Assembly (NCBI GenBank): GCA_028748945.1
Contig: JAQTOL010000059.1
Location: 1 to 11,611 of the forward strand
Reading direction: 5' to 3'
Source of the DNA: Paludibacter sp.
GTDB lineage: Bacteria; Bacteroidota; Bacteroidia; Bacteroidales; Paludibacteraceae
Length of the DNA: 11,611 nt
Shown here in pieces: positions 1 through 8,500 of the stretch (the first letter of the stretch is position 1; each line of letters begins with the position of its first letter). Both the position numbers and the translations under genes were made by a program. The notes below the pieces were generated by a model that did not search any database, was not told the DNA's origin, and was given only the letters and a program-made list of their open reading frames with translations.

Positions 1-957
1 GGAGTTGAAATTGTAATGATCTCTTCCGGTGCAGTTGCTTCGGGACGAAGCATTATGGGCATCAACAAAAAAATGGATGTGGTGGATCAACGTCAACTAT
101 TTTCGGCAGTGGGGCAGGCTAAACTGGTCAATCATTATTACGACCTGTTTCGTGAACATGGGATAATAGTGGGACAGGTACTGACGACCAAAGAGAATTT
201 TAGTAGCCGCCGACACTATCTGAATCAGCGTAATTGCATGCAAATCATGATAGAAAACAAGGTTATTCCCGTTGTGAATGAGAACGATGCTGTTTCTGTT
301 TCGGAATTAATGTTTACGGATAACGACGAACTTTCGGGATTAATTGCTTCGATGATGGATATGGAAGCACTTATAATCCTCAGCAATATTGATGGTATTT
401 TTAATGGAAATCCCGCTGATCCGGAATCAAAAGTAATTCGCCGCATTGAAAAAGGCCAGGACATCTCGGATTATATCCAAATATCAAAATCGACTTTTGG
501 GCGGGGTGGCATGAACACGAAAACCACTATTGCCCGTAAGATTGCCGATCAGGGAATTAATGTGTTCATTGCCAACGGAAAAACAGACGATATGTTGTTA
601 GAACTGCTTGACTCCAAATCCGATGTGGTTTGTACACAGTTTGTCGCATCGAGCGGAGACGTCTCCAGTGTGAAAAAATGGATTGCACACAGCGAAGGTT
701 TTGCTAAAGGAGAAATCCATGTCAATGAAAATGCAGCCATTGCACTAACCGGAGAAAAAGTTGTCAGCCTGTTACCTATTGGTGCTACAAAAATTGTAGG
801 CGATTTTGAAAAAGATGATATTGTCCGGATTTTCAATCACAAGGGAACATCACTTGGTGTTGGAAAAGTGCAATACGACAGCGATAAAGCACGCGAAATA
901 CTCGGCAAAAAGAACCAAAAACCTTTGGTGCATTGCGATTATTTGTATTTGGAATAA
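1..957 (+). CDS. proB: Glutamate 5-kinase, 5' end outside window (partial)
   Basis: ATP-dependent phosphorylation of L-glutamate to glutamyl-5-phosphate, the first step of proline synthesis, in the cytoplasm. The frame is open from base 1, upstream of the first ATG (16), and begins GVEIVMISSGAVASGR, the conserved SSGA segment of the amino-acid kinase fold. The gene is therefore truncated by the window and lacks roughly 40 N-terminal residues. Further kinase motifs are NENDAV, FTDNDELSGLIASMM, LSNIDGIFNGNP and the GGMNTK loop. About 80 C-terminal residues, from KGEIHVNENAAIAL through SLLPIGATKIVGDF, form the PUA domain found in full-length ProB. The partner proA follows, separated by a nuclease cassette. 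The last nine codons including the stop (931-957) are duplicated downstream of that cassette, so the proB C-terminus is intact. Confidence 0.97.
   Translation, partial: GVEIVMISSGAVASGRSIMGINKKMDVVDQRQLFSAVGQAKLVNHYYDLFREHGIIVGQVLTTKENFSSRRHYLNQRNCMQIMIENKVIPVVNENDAVSVSELMFTDNDELSGLIASMMDMEALIILSNIDGIFNGNPADPESKVIRRIEKGQDISDYIQISKSTFGRGGMNTKTTIARKIADQGINVFIANGKTDDMLLELLDSKSDVVCTQFVASSGDVSSVKKWIAHSEGFAKGEIHVNENAAIALTGEKVVSLLPIGATKIVGDFEKDDIVRIFNHKGTSLGVGKVQYDSDKAREILGKKNQKPLVHCDYLYLE
931..957 (+). repeat. 27-bp direct repeat, left copy (3' end of proB)
   Basis: Begins CATTGCGATT and ends TTTGGAATAA. It encodes the final HCDYLYLE and stop codon of proB and is identical over 27 of 27 bases to 2004-2030. 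The match stops abruptly on both sides. The two copies flank the DUF1016-type nuclease gene, so one copy is presumably the original proB end and the other was created or carried in by the insertion. Confidence 0.95.
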
Positions 958-970
958 ATATTTCAATATT

Positions 971-982
971 AACTTCTGAATA
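971..982. repeat. Imperfect inverted repeat, left cassette arm
   Basis: AACTTCTGAATA matches the reverse complement of 1991-2003 (AACTATCTGAATA) except for one missing base. It lies 13 bp inside the left cassette boundary and just upstream of the nuclease ATG. In AT-rich DNA a 12-of-13 match can arise by chance, so its role as a cassette end is uncertain. Confidence 0.35.
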
Positions 983-987
983 ATATT

Positions 988-1985
988 ATGAGCAAAAATC
1001 TTAATATACAATTTGATGAAATTAGTCTACTGATTTCTCAAGCAAAAGAAAATTCAGTATTGGCCGTTAATGTTGAATTAATTTCCTTGTATTGGAAAAT
1101 TGTAGAACAAGTTCATTTGAAGGTTGAGAGTAGTGAATGGGGTAAATCATTGTAAGTTCACTATCTGAGTTTATTCAACAAAAAGAACCCGGAATTAGAT
1201 GATTTTCGAGCCAAAACATATGGCGAATGAAACAATTCTACGAAAATTATAAGGATTCACCAAAACTCTCGGCACTGCTGAGAGAACTAAGCTGGACAAA
1301 CAATCTTTTAATTATTTCAAAAACAAAATCTATTCAGGAAAAAGAATTTTACATAAAACTGACAATTCAGGAAAGATACAGTTCACGCGAACTTGAGAGA
1401 CAACTAGATAGTGCATTGTTTGAAAGAATGTTGTTGTCAGATAAAAAGCTCTCAGCAGTACTGAGAGAAGTTCATCCAAAAGCCGAAGAAACATTTCGAG
1501 ATAGTTATATGCTTGATTTTCTGTCGCTACCGGTTATTCACTCTGAAAAAGATTTACGAAAAGCTATAGTTGGGAATTTGAAGCAGTTTATTATTGAATT
1601 CGGTAAGGATTTTTCATTTGTTGGTGAAGAATATCGACTGCAAGTAGGAAGCAAAGATTTTTTTGTGGATTTACTGTTTTTTCATCGTGAATTACAGTGT
1701 TTGGTGGCTATAGATTTAAAGATTACCGATTTTCAACCCGAATATTTGGGAAAAATGGAATTTTATTTGGAAGCGCTTGACAATATTGTAAAGAAATCAC
1801 ACGAAAAACCAAGTGTTGGAATAATTCATTGTAAAAATACAGATTCAAAAGTCGTGCAATACGCATTAAACAGGAGTATGTCGCCTACATTAATAGCAAA
1901 ATACGAAACAATTTTGTTTGATAAAAGTTTATTAGAAAGAAAGCTGGATGAATTTTTTCAATTAGAACAAGATTTAGAAAATTAA
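988..1985 (+). pseudogene. DUF1016/YhcG-family PDDEXK nuclease, broken by three indels
   Basis: The ATG at 988 opens a reading frame (MSKNLNIQFDEISLLISQAK..) that runs through ELISLYWKIVEQ and WGKS to a stop at 1153-1155, matching the DUF1016 N-terminal domain. The match continues one frame over (VSSLSEFIQQKE, from 1152), shifts again for PELD near 1189-1199, and returns to the earlier frame for FSSQNIWRMKQFYENYKD from 1203. From there it stays open to 1985. The C-terminal part has the PDDEXK core: EEYRLQVG, DFFVDLLFFHRELQCLVAIDLK, then FQPEYLGKMEFYLEAL. One missing base near 1150, one extra near 1188-1190 and one missing near 1202 restore a protein of about 332 residues, the usual family size. 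YhcG-like proteins are predicted nucleases of poorly known role. The active-site half is intact, but no single unbroken ORF covers both domains. Sequencing error is the main alternative to true decay. Confidence 0.85.
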
Positions 1986-1990
1986 TCTTA

Positions 1991-2003
1991 TATTCAGATA
2001 GTT
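1991..2003. repeat. Imperfect inverted repeat, right cassette arm
   Basis: TATTCAGATAGTT is the near reverse complement of 971-982, with one unpaired base. It directly abuts the right copy of the 27-bp direct repeat at 2004. It may mark the cassette end or form part of a terminator for the nuclease gene; the sequence alone does not decide. Confidence 0.35.
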
Positions 2004-2030
2004 CATTGCGATTATTTGTATTTGGAATAA
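2004..2030 (+). repeat. 27-bp direct repeat, right copy (proB 3'-end duplicate)
   Basis: Exact copy of 931-957, including the proB stop codon. It is non-coding here, lying 18 bp after the nuclease stop and 43 bp before the proA start. Perfect identity in a segment no longer under protein-level selection suggests the duplication is fairly recent, or that the sequence is kept as a recombination site. Confidence 0.95.
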
Positions 2031-2073
2031 TCATTTTATCATGATTATTTAATATTTAACTGACTCTTATATA

Positions 2074-3327
2074 ATGACACAAAATAATATAAACTGGAAA
2101 CAATCCGCCGTACTCGCTTCCCGCTCACTGAATTTAGTGAGTGACGAAACAATTAATCAGGTTTTACTTGCTCTTGCTGATACAGCTGTAGTTAAAACCT
2201 CAATTATTATGACTGAAAATGCAAAAGATCTGGCTGCTATGGATAAATCGAATCCAATGTACGACAGGCTTTTACTGAGTAAAGAAAGAATTGAGGGTAT
2301 AGCTGCCGATATTCGCAATGTTGCTTCTTTGACTTCGCCACTAGGTAAAACATTGATGGAAACCGAACGTCCGAACGGGATGAAAATCACGAAAATCACA
2401 GTTCCTTTTGGGGTGGTTGGCATTATTTATGAAGCCCGCCCGAATGTGAGTTTCGATGTGTTTTCACTTTGTCTGAAATCCGGAAATGCCTGTGTGCTGA
2501 AGGGAGGAACAGATGCTTATCATTCCAACACGGCCATTGTACAAGTTATTCAATCGGTGTTGGAGCAGTTTGGATTAGATAAAAATATCGTGACTTTGCT
2601 CCCTGCCGGTCGTGAGGCTACTGCAGAATTGATGAACGCTGTTGGAACGGTGGATGTCATTATTCCACGCGGTGGAAAAGGATTAATTGATTTTGTGCGC
2701 GACAATTCCCGCATTCCGGTTATAGAAACTGGTGCCGGAATCTGCCATACTTACTTCGATGAATTTGGAGATTTGAAAAAAGGGAAAGAAATTGTTTTCA
2801 ATGCCAAAACCCGCAGAGTAAGTGTTTGTAATTCTTTGGACTGCCTGGTGATTCATGAAAAACGATTGGCCGATTTACCCGAGCTTTGTGAAAAATTAGC
2901 TACAAAAAATGTGATCATTTATGCCGATTTAAAAGCCTATACTTTCCTGAATGGCCGCTATCCTGCTGCATTGTTGCAAAAAGCCAATGAAGAAAGTTAT
3001 GGGACCGAATTTTTAGATTACAAAATGGCTGTGAAAACGGTTGCTTCCCTTCGGGATGCAGTGGATCATATTTCAAAATTCAGTTCCAAACATAGTGAAT
3101 GCATTGTAAGTGAGAATAGTAATAGTGTGTTGTTTTTTGATAAAATGGTGGATGCTGCTTGTGTTTATACAAATGTTTCGACCGCATTTACTGATGGAGC
3201 TCAATTTGGATTGGGTGCTGAGATTGGAATCAGTACGCAAAAATTACATGCCCGTGGCCCAATGGGATTGGGTGAACTGTGTTCTTATAAGTGGATCATA
3301 AAAGGAGATGGACTCGTACGGAGCTAG
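2074..3327 (+). CDS. proA: Glutamate-5-semialdehyde dehydrogenase (gamma-glutamyl phosphate reductase)
   Basis: NADPH-dependent reduction of glutamyl-5-phosphate to glutamate-5-semialdehyde, which cyclises to pyrroline-5-carboxylate: step two of proline synthesis, cytoplasmic. The 417 residues match the family's usual length. Visible aldehyde-dehydrogenase-fold motifs include [19 protein letters not shown] (111-129), CVLKGG (140-145), [10 protein letters not shown] (196-205) and [12 protein letters not shown] (218-229). The catalytic cysteine is expected at C252, in [12 protein letters not shown]. The C-terminal [27 protein letters not shown] is the family's substrate-binding end. The ATG at 2074 gives the normal N-terminus; no Shine-Dalgarno sequence is seen, as usual in this phylum. 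It would normally follow proB directly; the nuclease cassette now lies between them, so expression depends on read-through or a new promoter. Confidence 0.98.
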   Translation: MTQNNINWKQSAVLASRSLNLVSDETINQVLLALADTAVVKTSIIMTENAKDLAAMDKSNPMYDRLLLSKERIEGIAADIRNVASLTSPLGKTLMETERPNGMKITKITVPFGVVGIIYEARPNVSFDVFSLCLKSGNACVLKGGTDAYHSNTAIVQVIQSVLEQFGLDKNIVTLLPAGREATAELMNAVGTVDVIIPRGGKGLIDFVRDNSRIPVIETGAGICHTYFDEFGDLKKGKEIVFNAKTRRVSVCNSLDCLVIHEKRLADLPELCEKLATKNVIIYADLKAYTFLNGRYPAALLQKANEESYGTEFLDYKMAVKTVASLRDAVDHISKFSSKHSECIVSENSNSVLFFDKMVDAACVYTNVSTAFTDGAQFGLGAEIGISTQKLHARGPMGLGELCSYKWIIKGDGLVRS

Positions 3328-3692
3328 GAATTAAAATCATAAGTGTTTTCGGATTAAATAATTGCATTTCACCTGAAACAATTCACAGCGGAATTCAAAA
3401 AATGGAATGAACATATTTGTTAATATTCGCATGTGAATTCGCTGAATGATCAATTTATTTACTAATTTGTAACGTATAACCCCTGATATATCCGTATAAT
3501 TCACTAAATTTCAATTATTTTTACAAAATTTCTTGTGAATTTGAAATTAAATGATTTCCTTTGCATCTGAAAAGAAAGTGTATTTTCTCGTCATGGTTAT
3601 TTTCAACTATCCATTTCCTGGACAGATATTTCTAACTACGTTTGTTTGCACTGTTCTTGAATCACAATTTTATCAATTTTTTATTCTATTTT
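3328..3692. other. 365-bp non-coding region between proA and the RRM gene
   Basis: No credible gene. The reading frame that appears to start at 3642 is only an upstream extension of the RRM gene (MFALFLNHNF..., unlike any RRM start). An imperfect inverted repeat lies at 3382-3396 and 3434-3446, around EcoRI-like GAATTC centres, and could fold with a loop of about 37 bases. A candidate promoter lies at 3533-3563. The remaining 125 or so bases to the RRM start would be an unusually long leader for a small gene. Confidence 0.6.
3533..3563 (+). promoter_or_regulatory. Candidate Bacteroidota promoter for the RRM gene
   Basis: TTG at 3533-3535, a 20-base spacer, then TTCCTTTG at 3556-3563, one base off the TAnnTTTG -7 consensus of the primary sigma factor in Bacteroides relatives. 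Transcription would start near 3570, leaving a leader of about 120 bases before the ATG at 3693. This is only a motif match. Confidence 0.45.
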
Positions 3693-3938
3693 ATGAACAT
3701 TTACGTAGGTAACCTAAGTTACAAAGTTAGGGAAAATGACCTTCAAGGGGTTATTGAAGAGTATGGTCAAGTTGAATCTTGCAAAATTATTAAAGATCGC
3801 GAAACAGGTAAATCTAAAGGATTTGCATTTGTTGAAATGACAGACGACGCTGCAGCTTCAAAGGTCATTGAAGAATTAAACGGCGCAGAATTCGATGGTC
3901 GTTCTATGGTTGTTAAAGAAGCCAGACCAAGAGCTTAA
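3693..3938 (+). CDS. Single-RRM RNA-binding protein
   Basis: Cytoplasmic RNA-binding protein of 81 residues consisting of one RNA recognition motif. RNP2 is IYVGNL (residues 3-8) and RNP1 is KGFAFVEM (42-49), with the aromatic residues that stack on RNA bases. The stretch between them, DRETGKSKG, is typical of bacterial RRM proteins. I chose the ATG at 3693 (MNIYVGNLSYK) because family members begin immediately before RNP2; an in-frame ATG at 3642 would add 17 hydrophobic residues with no counterpart. Small RRM proteins of Bacteroides (RbpA/RbpB/RbpC) act as post-transcriptional regulators of surface-polysaccharide and glycan-use genes. As I recall, many carry a Gly/Arg-rich tail; this one ends at ARPRA without it. 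The RNA targets cannot be read from the sequence. Confidence 0.93.
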   Translation: MNIYVGNLSYKVRENDLQGVIEEYGQVESCKIIKDRETGKSKGFAFVEMTDDAAASKVIEELNGAEFDGRSMVVKEARPRA

Positions 3939-3986
3939 GATTTAATTTCTAAGAAACAAGAGAACTTCTGTTATCGAAAGGTGGCA

Positions 3987-4016
3987 GGAGTTTTTTTATA
4001 AAAAAAGTTATACTCC
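3987..4016 (+). terminator. Inverted repeat with T7/A7 palindrome after the RRM gene
   Basis: GGAGT (3987-3991) and ACTCC (4012-4016) enclose a perfect 16-bp palindrome of seven T, AT, seven A (3991-4006). It lies about 50 bases after the RRM stop codon and before the protease start. This could fold as an AT-rich terminator for the RRM transcript. It lacks a strong GC stem, so the call is tentative. Confidence 0.35.
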
Positions 4017-4061
4017 GCGGATTTATGAAAGACCGCATTTTGAATTTCTAAATTGAAGAAT

Positions 4062-4934
4062 ATGATTAAATTTAAAGGAATACTTGAAAATAATGGAATT
4101 TTCTCCAACCTGCTTCTGATCGTTGGAACTGCCAGTTTTTTTGCATTATTCGGCGTTCTTTTATGGACCACAACGGGAGGAAATGCCAATGATATTGACT
4201 CGATTAAATTGCTGCAATTAATTCAATCGCTGGGTATGTTTGTCATTCCACCCTTTTTTTTGGCCTATTTCTGGAGTAAGAAACCTCTCGTTTATCTTCA
4301 TTTGGATAAGAAATTAAACCGGACAAATGCCGGATTACTAATTCTATTTATGCTGTTGATTATCCCGTTTATCAATCTGCTGGGAGAAATAAATCAACAA
4401 TTAGTTCTTCCCAAAGCATTTGCCGGTATAGAGGCATGGATGAAGGCTGCTCAGGAACAAAGTGATCTGATTACCGGCAAGTTACTTGATGTACATAATT
4501 TGGGTGGCTTATCCCTGAATATTTTATTAATAGCCATGGTTCCCGCTTTGGGAGAAGAGTTATTTTTCAGGGCTGCATTGCAGGGAGTAATTCAAAAATG
4601 GAAAGGGGCAACCATTGCCATCTGGATAAGTGCTTTTATTTTCAGTGCCATTCATTTGCAATTTTACGGATTTGTACCGCGTTTGCTTTTGGGTGCGTTT
4701 TTTGGCTATATGTTAGTTTGGAGTGGAAATTTATGGTTGCCAATTTTGGCTCATTTTGTAAATAATGCCACGGCAGTCATTTTCTATTATTTTAAAAATA
4801 ACGGGTACAATCTTCCGGATATCGATAAGTTGGGCACAGGCAATACTTTGTGGATAGGAATATTAAGCGGTTTCGTGGCAATTGCAGGAATCATCTGGTT
4901 CAAAAAAAGAATGCAAAAAGTAAATCTTCCCTGA
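4062..4934 (+). CDS. CPBP-family intramembrane glutamic endopeptidase
   Basis: Integral inner-membrane protein of 290 residues with about seven or eight hydrophobic segments (for example 16-35, 53-71, 90-107, 152-163, 184-200, 206-221, 223-243, 263-280). The C-terminal half carries the CPBP (Abi/CAAX protease, PF02517) motifs: GEELFFR (motif 1, E165, E166, R170), FSAIH (motif 2, H198) and HFVNN (motif 3, H231 and N235). All expected catalytic residues are present, so an active protease is likely. Family members cleave within or near membranes and include eukaryotic Rce1; bacterial substrates are mostly unknown. I chose the ATG at 4062 over an in-frame TTG at 4053. The gene ends 8 bp from the convergent downstream gene. 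Its substrate cannot be inferred. Confidence 0.9.
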   Translation: MIKFKGILENNGIFSNLLLIVGTASFFALFGVLLWTTTGGNANDIDSIKLLQLIQSLGMFVIPPFFLAYFWSKKPLVYLHLDKKLNRTNAGLLILFMLLIIPFINLLGEINQQLVLPKAFAGIEAWMKAAQEQSDLITGKLLDVHNLGGLSLNILLIAMVPALGEELFFRAALQGVIQKWKGATIAIWISAFIFSAIHLQFYGFVPRLLLGAFFGYMLVWSGNLWLPILAHFVNNATAVIFYYFKNNGYNLPDIDKLGTGNTLWIGILSGFVAIAGIIWFKKRMQKVNLP

Positions 4935-4942
4935 ACTGCCGG

Positions 4943-5335
4943 TTATACCGCTCTTCGTTCGCTTACGATCAACAGCGCCTGTTCGCGTAACTCCTGGGGT
5001 AATTGAATCCGCCTCATTTGTAAGCTGCGCAACCAACCGGCAACATCACTTTCTTTCAGTGTGTAGAATACATCTGAAAGTTGATTCAATTGTTCTTCGG
5101 TATAGTTATTTGGTGACACATCCGATAATGCATCTAATTCTTCGTCATCGAAATAAATGATTATATTATCAGCGCTTAAAAGCGTGTCGTGTTCACAAAC
5201 TGCATGCGCTCCACAACATTCTCCTTCCGGTTCCAGGTATATTTCCGGTTCTTCTGTTTTATTCCTCCGTTGGAAATAGGTTGTAATTAGCAATATTAAA
5301 CCAAGTGCGACAACAGATAATAATAGGATTAGCAT
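4943..5335 (-). CDS. Small membrane-anchored protein with CC-C motif, function unknown
   Basis: 130 residues. An N-terminal hydrophobic helix (about 1-20) is followed by QRRNK, which by the positive-inside rule suggests the remainder faces the cytoplasm. A short stretch GECCGAHAVCEHD holds three cysteines and two histidines (C40, C41, H44, C47, H49), resembling a metal-binding or redox site. An acidic segment, YFDDEELDAL, and a helical C-terminal half follow (YTLKESDVAGWLRSLQMRRIQLPQELREQALLI). I recognise this as a conserved Bacteroidales small protein but cannot name a function; I recall some database copies labelled phospholipase, which nothing here supports. It converges with the protease gene (8-bp gap) and diverges from porW. 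A consensus promoter element lies just upstream. Confidence 0.85.
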   Translation of the reverse strand: MLILLLSVVALGLILLITTYFQRRNKTEEPEIYLEPEGECCGAHAVCEHDTLLSADNIIIYFDDEELDALSDVSPNNYTEEQLNQLSDVFYTLKESDVAGWLRSLQMRRIQLPQELREQALLIVSERRAV

Positions 5336-5382
5336 AAAATAATGTTATTGTTCGTTTTCTTAATTCAACATAATTTTCGCCG

Positions 5383-5390
5383 CAAAGTTA
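5383..5390 (-). promoter_or_regulatory. -7 promoter element for the small CC-C protein
   Basis: On the minus strand this reads TAACTTTG, a perfect TAnnTTTG element, followed by CGGCG. It lies 48 bases upstream of the ATG at 5335, a typical leader distance. No clear -33 TTTG is seen at the right spacing. Confidence 0.6.
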
Positions 5391-5412
5391 GATATTAATG
5401 CCCGAAATTATG

Positions 5413-5420
5413 TATTTTTG
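5413..5420 (+). promoter_or_regulatory. -7 promoter element reading toward porW
   Basis: TATTTTTG fits the TAnnTTTG consensus exactly and lies only 22 bp from the opposing minus-strand element. It would leave a porW leader of about 150 bases containing a five-codon open frame (ATG at 5495). The -33 region is weak, so this could be a chance match in AT-rich DNA. Confidence 0.4.
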
Positions 5421-5580
5421 TAAGTTAAAATACAATAGAAAGCACTTTTTGAAGTTTGTATTTCGGTATCTTCTTTTTCAACCATAGCGTTTTTATGAAA
5501 AAGCAAGCTTAAAGTTGTATTCATTTTGTTTGGTTTTAAATATCAGCACTTTTAATTTAATTTCTTCAGCCTAAAATCTT

Positions 5581-8500
5581 TTGAAAAAACAGTTCATATA
5601 TAAAATTTCATTTTTGTTGATAATAATCTTTATCAGCGGTTGCTCAACAAAAAAGAATACCTGGATTTCAAGGTTTTATCAAGCAACAAATACACGGTTT
5701 AACGTGTTTTTTAATGGTATGAATAGCTATGAAGATGGTTTGAAAAATATTGAGAAAGCCAATCAGGAAGATTATTCGACAATTATTCCCATGTATCCGA
5801 TAAGCCGGCATTCGAATGCAAAAGCTGCGACAGCAAACATGGACCGAACCATCGAAAAGTGCAGAAAAGCCATTAAATTACATTCCATTAAAGTTAAGCC
5901 GAAAAAAAATTATAAAAAGGCTAATTCACCTGAATATAAGCTTTTTTATAACCAGCAAGAGTTCAACCCGGCCCTCAAGGATGCCTGGTTGTTGTTGGCT
6001 AAAGCCGAATTTCACAAGGCTGATTTTTTAGGTTCGGCCGCAACGTTTTCGTATATCGCGCGCCATTATACCAATGATAAGGACGTGGAAACAGTTTGTC
6101 AACTTTGGAAAGCCCGTGCTTATGCCGAAATGGGCTGGATATTCGAAGCAGAACAAGTTCTTTCCAAATTAGATCAAAACAATTTGAAACCGGAGGATAT
6201 TGGACTTTTTGCATCGGTTAATGCCGATTTGTTGCTTAAAAAGCGTCAATATAAAGAAGCAATCCCTTTTTTGGCATTAGCTCTATCGAAAGAAAAAGAT
6301 AAGGATTTAAAACAACGCTTTAGTTTCTTACTGGCTCAACTTTATCAGAAAACAGGAAATGACAAAGCCGCTTTTGAGGCTTATACGAGTGTCATCAAAA
6401 TGAATCCTCCTTATGAAATGGATTTTAATGCCCGGATCAGTCGTGCTCAAATTGATAAAGGAAACGTGCAGAGTGTACGGAAAGATTTAAAGAAAATGCT
6501 TAAGAATCCAAATAATAAAGATTACCTGGATCAACTTTATTTTGCACTGGCAAAAACGTACCTGAATCATTCCGACACTGTAAGAGCAATTGAAAACTAT
6601 AAGCTATCCATTGAAAAAAGTACACGGAATGGTATTGACAAAGCCGTTACTTTAATTACGTTAGGTGATTTGTATTATTCAAAAAGGAAATATATTCTGG
6701 CACAACCATGCTATGACGATGCATCCAAAATAATTACCAATGAACAAAATGATTACGACCGCGTAACAAACCGGGCCGAAACCTTGGCCGAATTGGTGAC
6801 GCAAAACAACGTTGTGGAACTGCAGGATAGTTTGCAACGACTGGCTGCTATGCCCGAAAATAAAAGGTTGGAAGTAGTAACCAAGTTGATAGAGAAGTTG
6901 GAAGCAGATGAAAAAGCAGCTGCTCAAAAACAGTTGGAAAAAGCAGCAAATCCGAATTCGGATGAGGATTTTGCAAATCAACCGCCAATTGGTGGAAATT
7001 TGCCCGGTGCTGCAGGCGACTGGTATTTTTATAATCCGAATCTCATGCGGAGCGGTAAGTCCGATTTTTTGAAGAAATGGGGTAATCGTAAATTGGAGGA
7101 TAACTGGAGACGAACGAATAAGGCTACCTCACTCTTTGCCGATGATGCAACTGCATCTATATCCAGTACTGACTCCACCGATACTATTGCAAAGACTGCT
7201 GCTTCGTCCGATTTTAAGGATCCGCAATTTTACCTGAAACAAATACCGGTTACAGCTGCTCAAATAGCCGGTTCGAATGCTGAAATTGCAACGGCACTCT
7301 ATAATATGGGACTCATTTTTAAAGATAAAATTGAAGATATACCAATGGCAATCTCTACTTTTGAAGCGTTTATCCGCAGATTTGGTTCTGATGAAAGAGT
7401 TCCTGATGCTTATTATCAACTCTATGTCATGGAGACGATGCAGAATAATGCCGGCGGTGCGGACCTTTACCGAACAAAATTGATGACTGAGTTTCCGGAT
7501 TCAAAGTATCAGAAAATACTTTCGCAACCTGACTATGCAGCAAGGCAGGAACGCATGTATAAAGAACAGGATTCTATTTATAGCATTACATATAAGGCTT
7601 TCAGTGAGAGTAAGTTTGATACGGTTTTCAATAATGTTGCTTATATTCAACATAATTATCCATTGTCGACTCTGATGCCTAAGTTTTTGTTCTTAAACGC
7701 ATTGAGTATTGGGAAAAGAGATCCATCCGAAAAGTTTGAGACGGCATTGTCCGATTTGATCAAGAGTTATCCGGAAAGCGATGTAAGCGCCATGTCGAAA
7801 GACATTCTGGCACTTATGAAACAGGGTCGTGAAACTCAATTGGGAACTTCGAGCGGTACCTTGCTTGCCCGACGGGATTCGGACATGAAATCGGAAGAAA
7901 CGAATAAGAATCCGGAATTGCAATTTTCTACCGAGCGGCAATCTAAACACCGTCTTTTGCTGATTACTCCGACTAATCAGGATCACCTGAATAAGTTGCT
8001 TTATAATATCGCATCGTTTAATTTTTCCCGATTTATGATAAAGGACTTTGATTTGGTAATAAGTAAATTAGATACAGTTAGAAGCACTTTGTCTGTTACA
8101 AATTTTGAATCGTACGACGAGGTTGACTGGTATGCAAAATCATTAGCTACCGATCCTACCATCATGAAATTATTGAACGATTATCAGGTTCAGGAAGTTA
8201 TTATCTCGGAAGATAACTATGCACTATTAAAAACATCGTTTAGTCTGAACGATTATTTGGCTTTTCAGTCCAGACCTGTTGATGCTAAACAAATCGAAAT
8301 GGCTGCTGTAACAAAATCCGGAAAGAAAAACGATGTCATTGTAGTTCAAAAAGATAAATTGCCTAAAAATGAGGCAGGTACTATAACAAAAACGACGGAA
8401 AAAGCATCGCAGATAGAAAAGGTTGAAAAACCGGTTGAAAATCCTGTGAAAACTAATCCTGCGAAAGCTACAAATGAAGTAAAAACGGATAAAACAACAG

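Larger units (their letters stand above)
958..2030 (+). mobile_element. Inserted nuclease cassette between proB and proA (insert plus one repeat copy)
   Basis: This 1,073-bp block separates proB from proA. It contains one gene, a solitary DUF1016/PDDEXK nuclease, and ends with an exact 27-bp copy of the proB 3' end. Removing 958-2030 leaves an uninterrupted proB and a short proB-proA spacer of 43 bp, a plausible ancestral arrangement. An imperfect inverted pair, 971-982 and 1991-2003, lies near the two ends. No transposase, integrase or reverse transcriptase is present. Calling it a mobile element is inference from the duplicated target end; a donor-derived recombination event at proB would leave the same trace. 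Confidence 0.6.

Noticed and set aside
1144..1230. Programmed ribosomal frameshifting in the nuclease gene
   Set aside because: Three separate frame changes would be needed and no slippery heptamer or downstream structure is visible at any of them; decay or sequence error is simpler.
3382..3446. Imperfect inverted repeat after proA as a terminator or small RNA
   Set aside because: The arms need several gaps, the loop is about 37 bases, and no T-run or promoter is associated.
3642..3692. ATG at 3642 as start of the RRM protein
   Set aside because: It adds 17 hydrophobic residues before MNIYVGNL; RRM proteins of this type start right before RNP2, so ATG 3693 is the better start.
4053..4061. 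TTG at 4053 as the protease start
   Set aside because: An ATG three codons later (4062) is available, and the extra residues add nothing conserved.
5495..5512. Five-codon frame (MKKQA) in the porW leader as a regulatory leader peptide
   Set aside because: It resembles the start of porW (MKKQF) but is out of frame with it and too short to judge; there is no attenuator-like hairpin or codon run.
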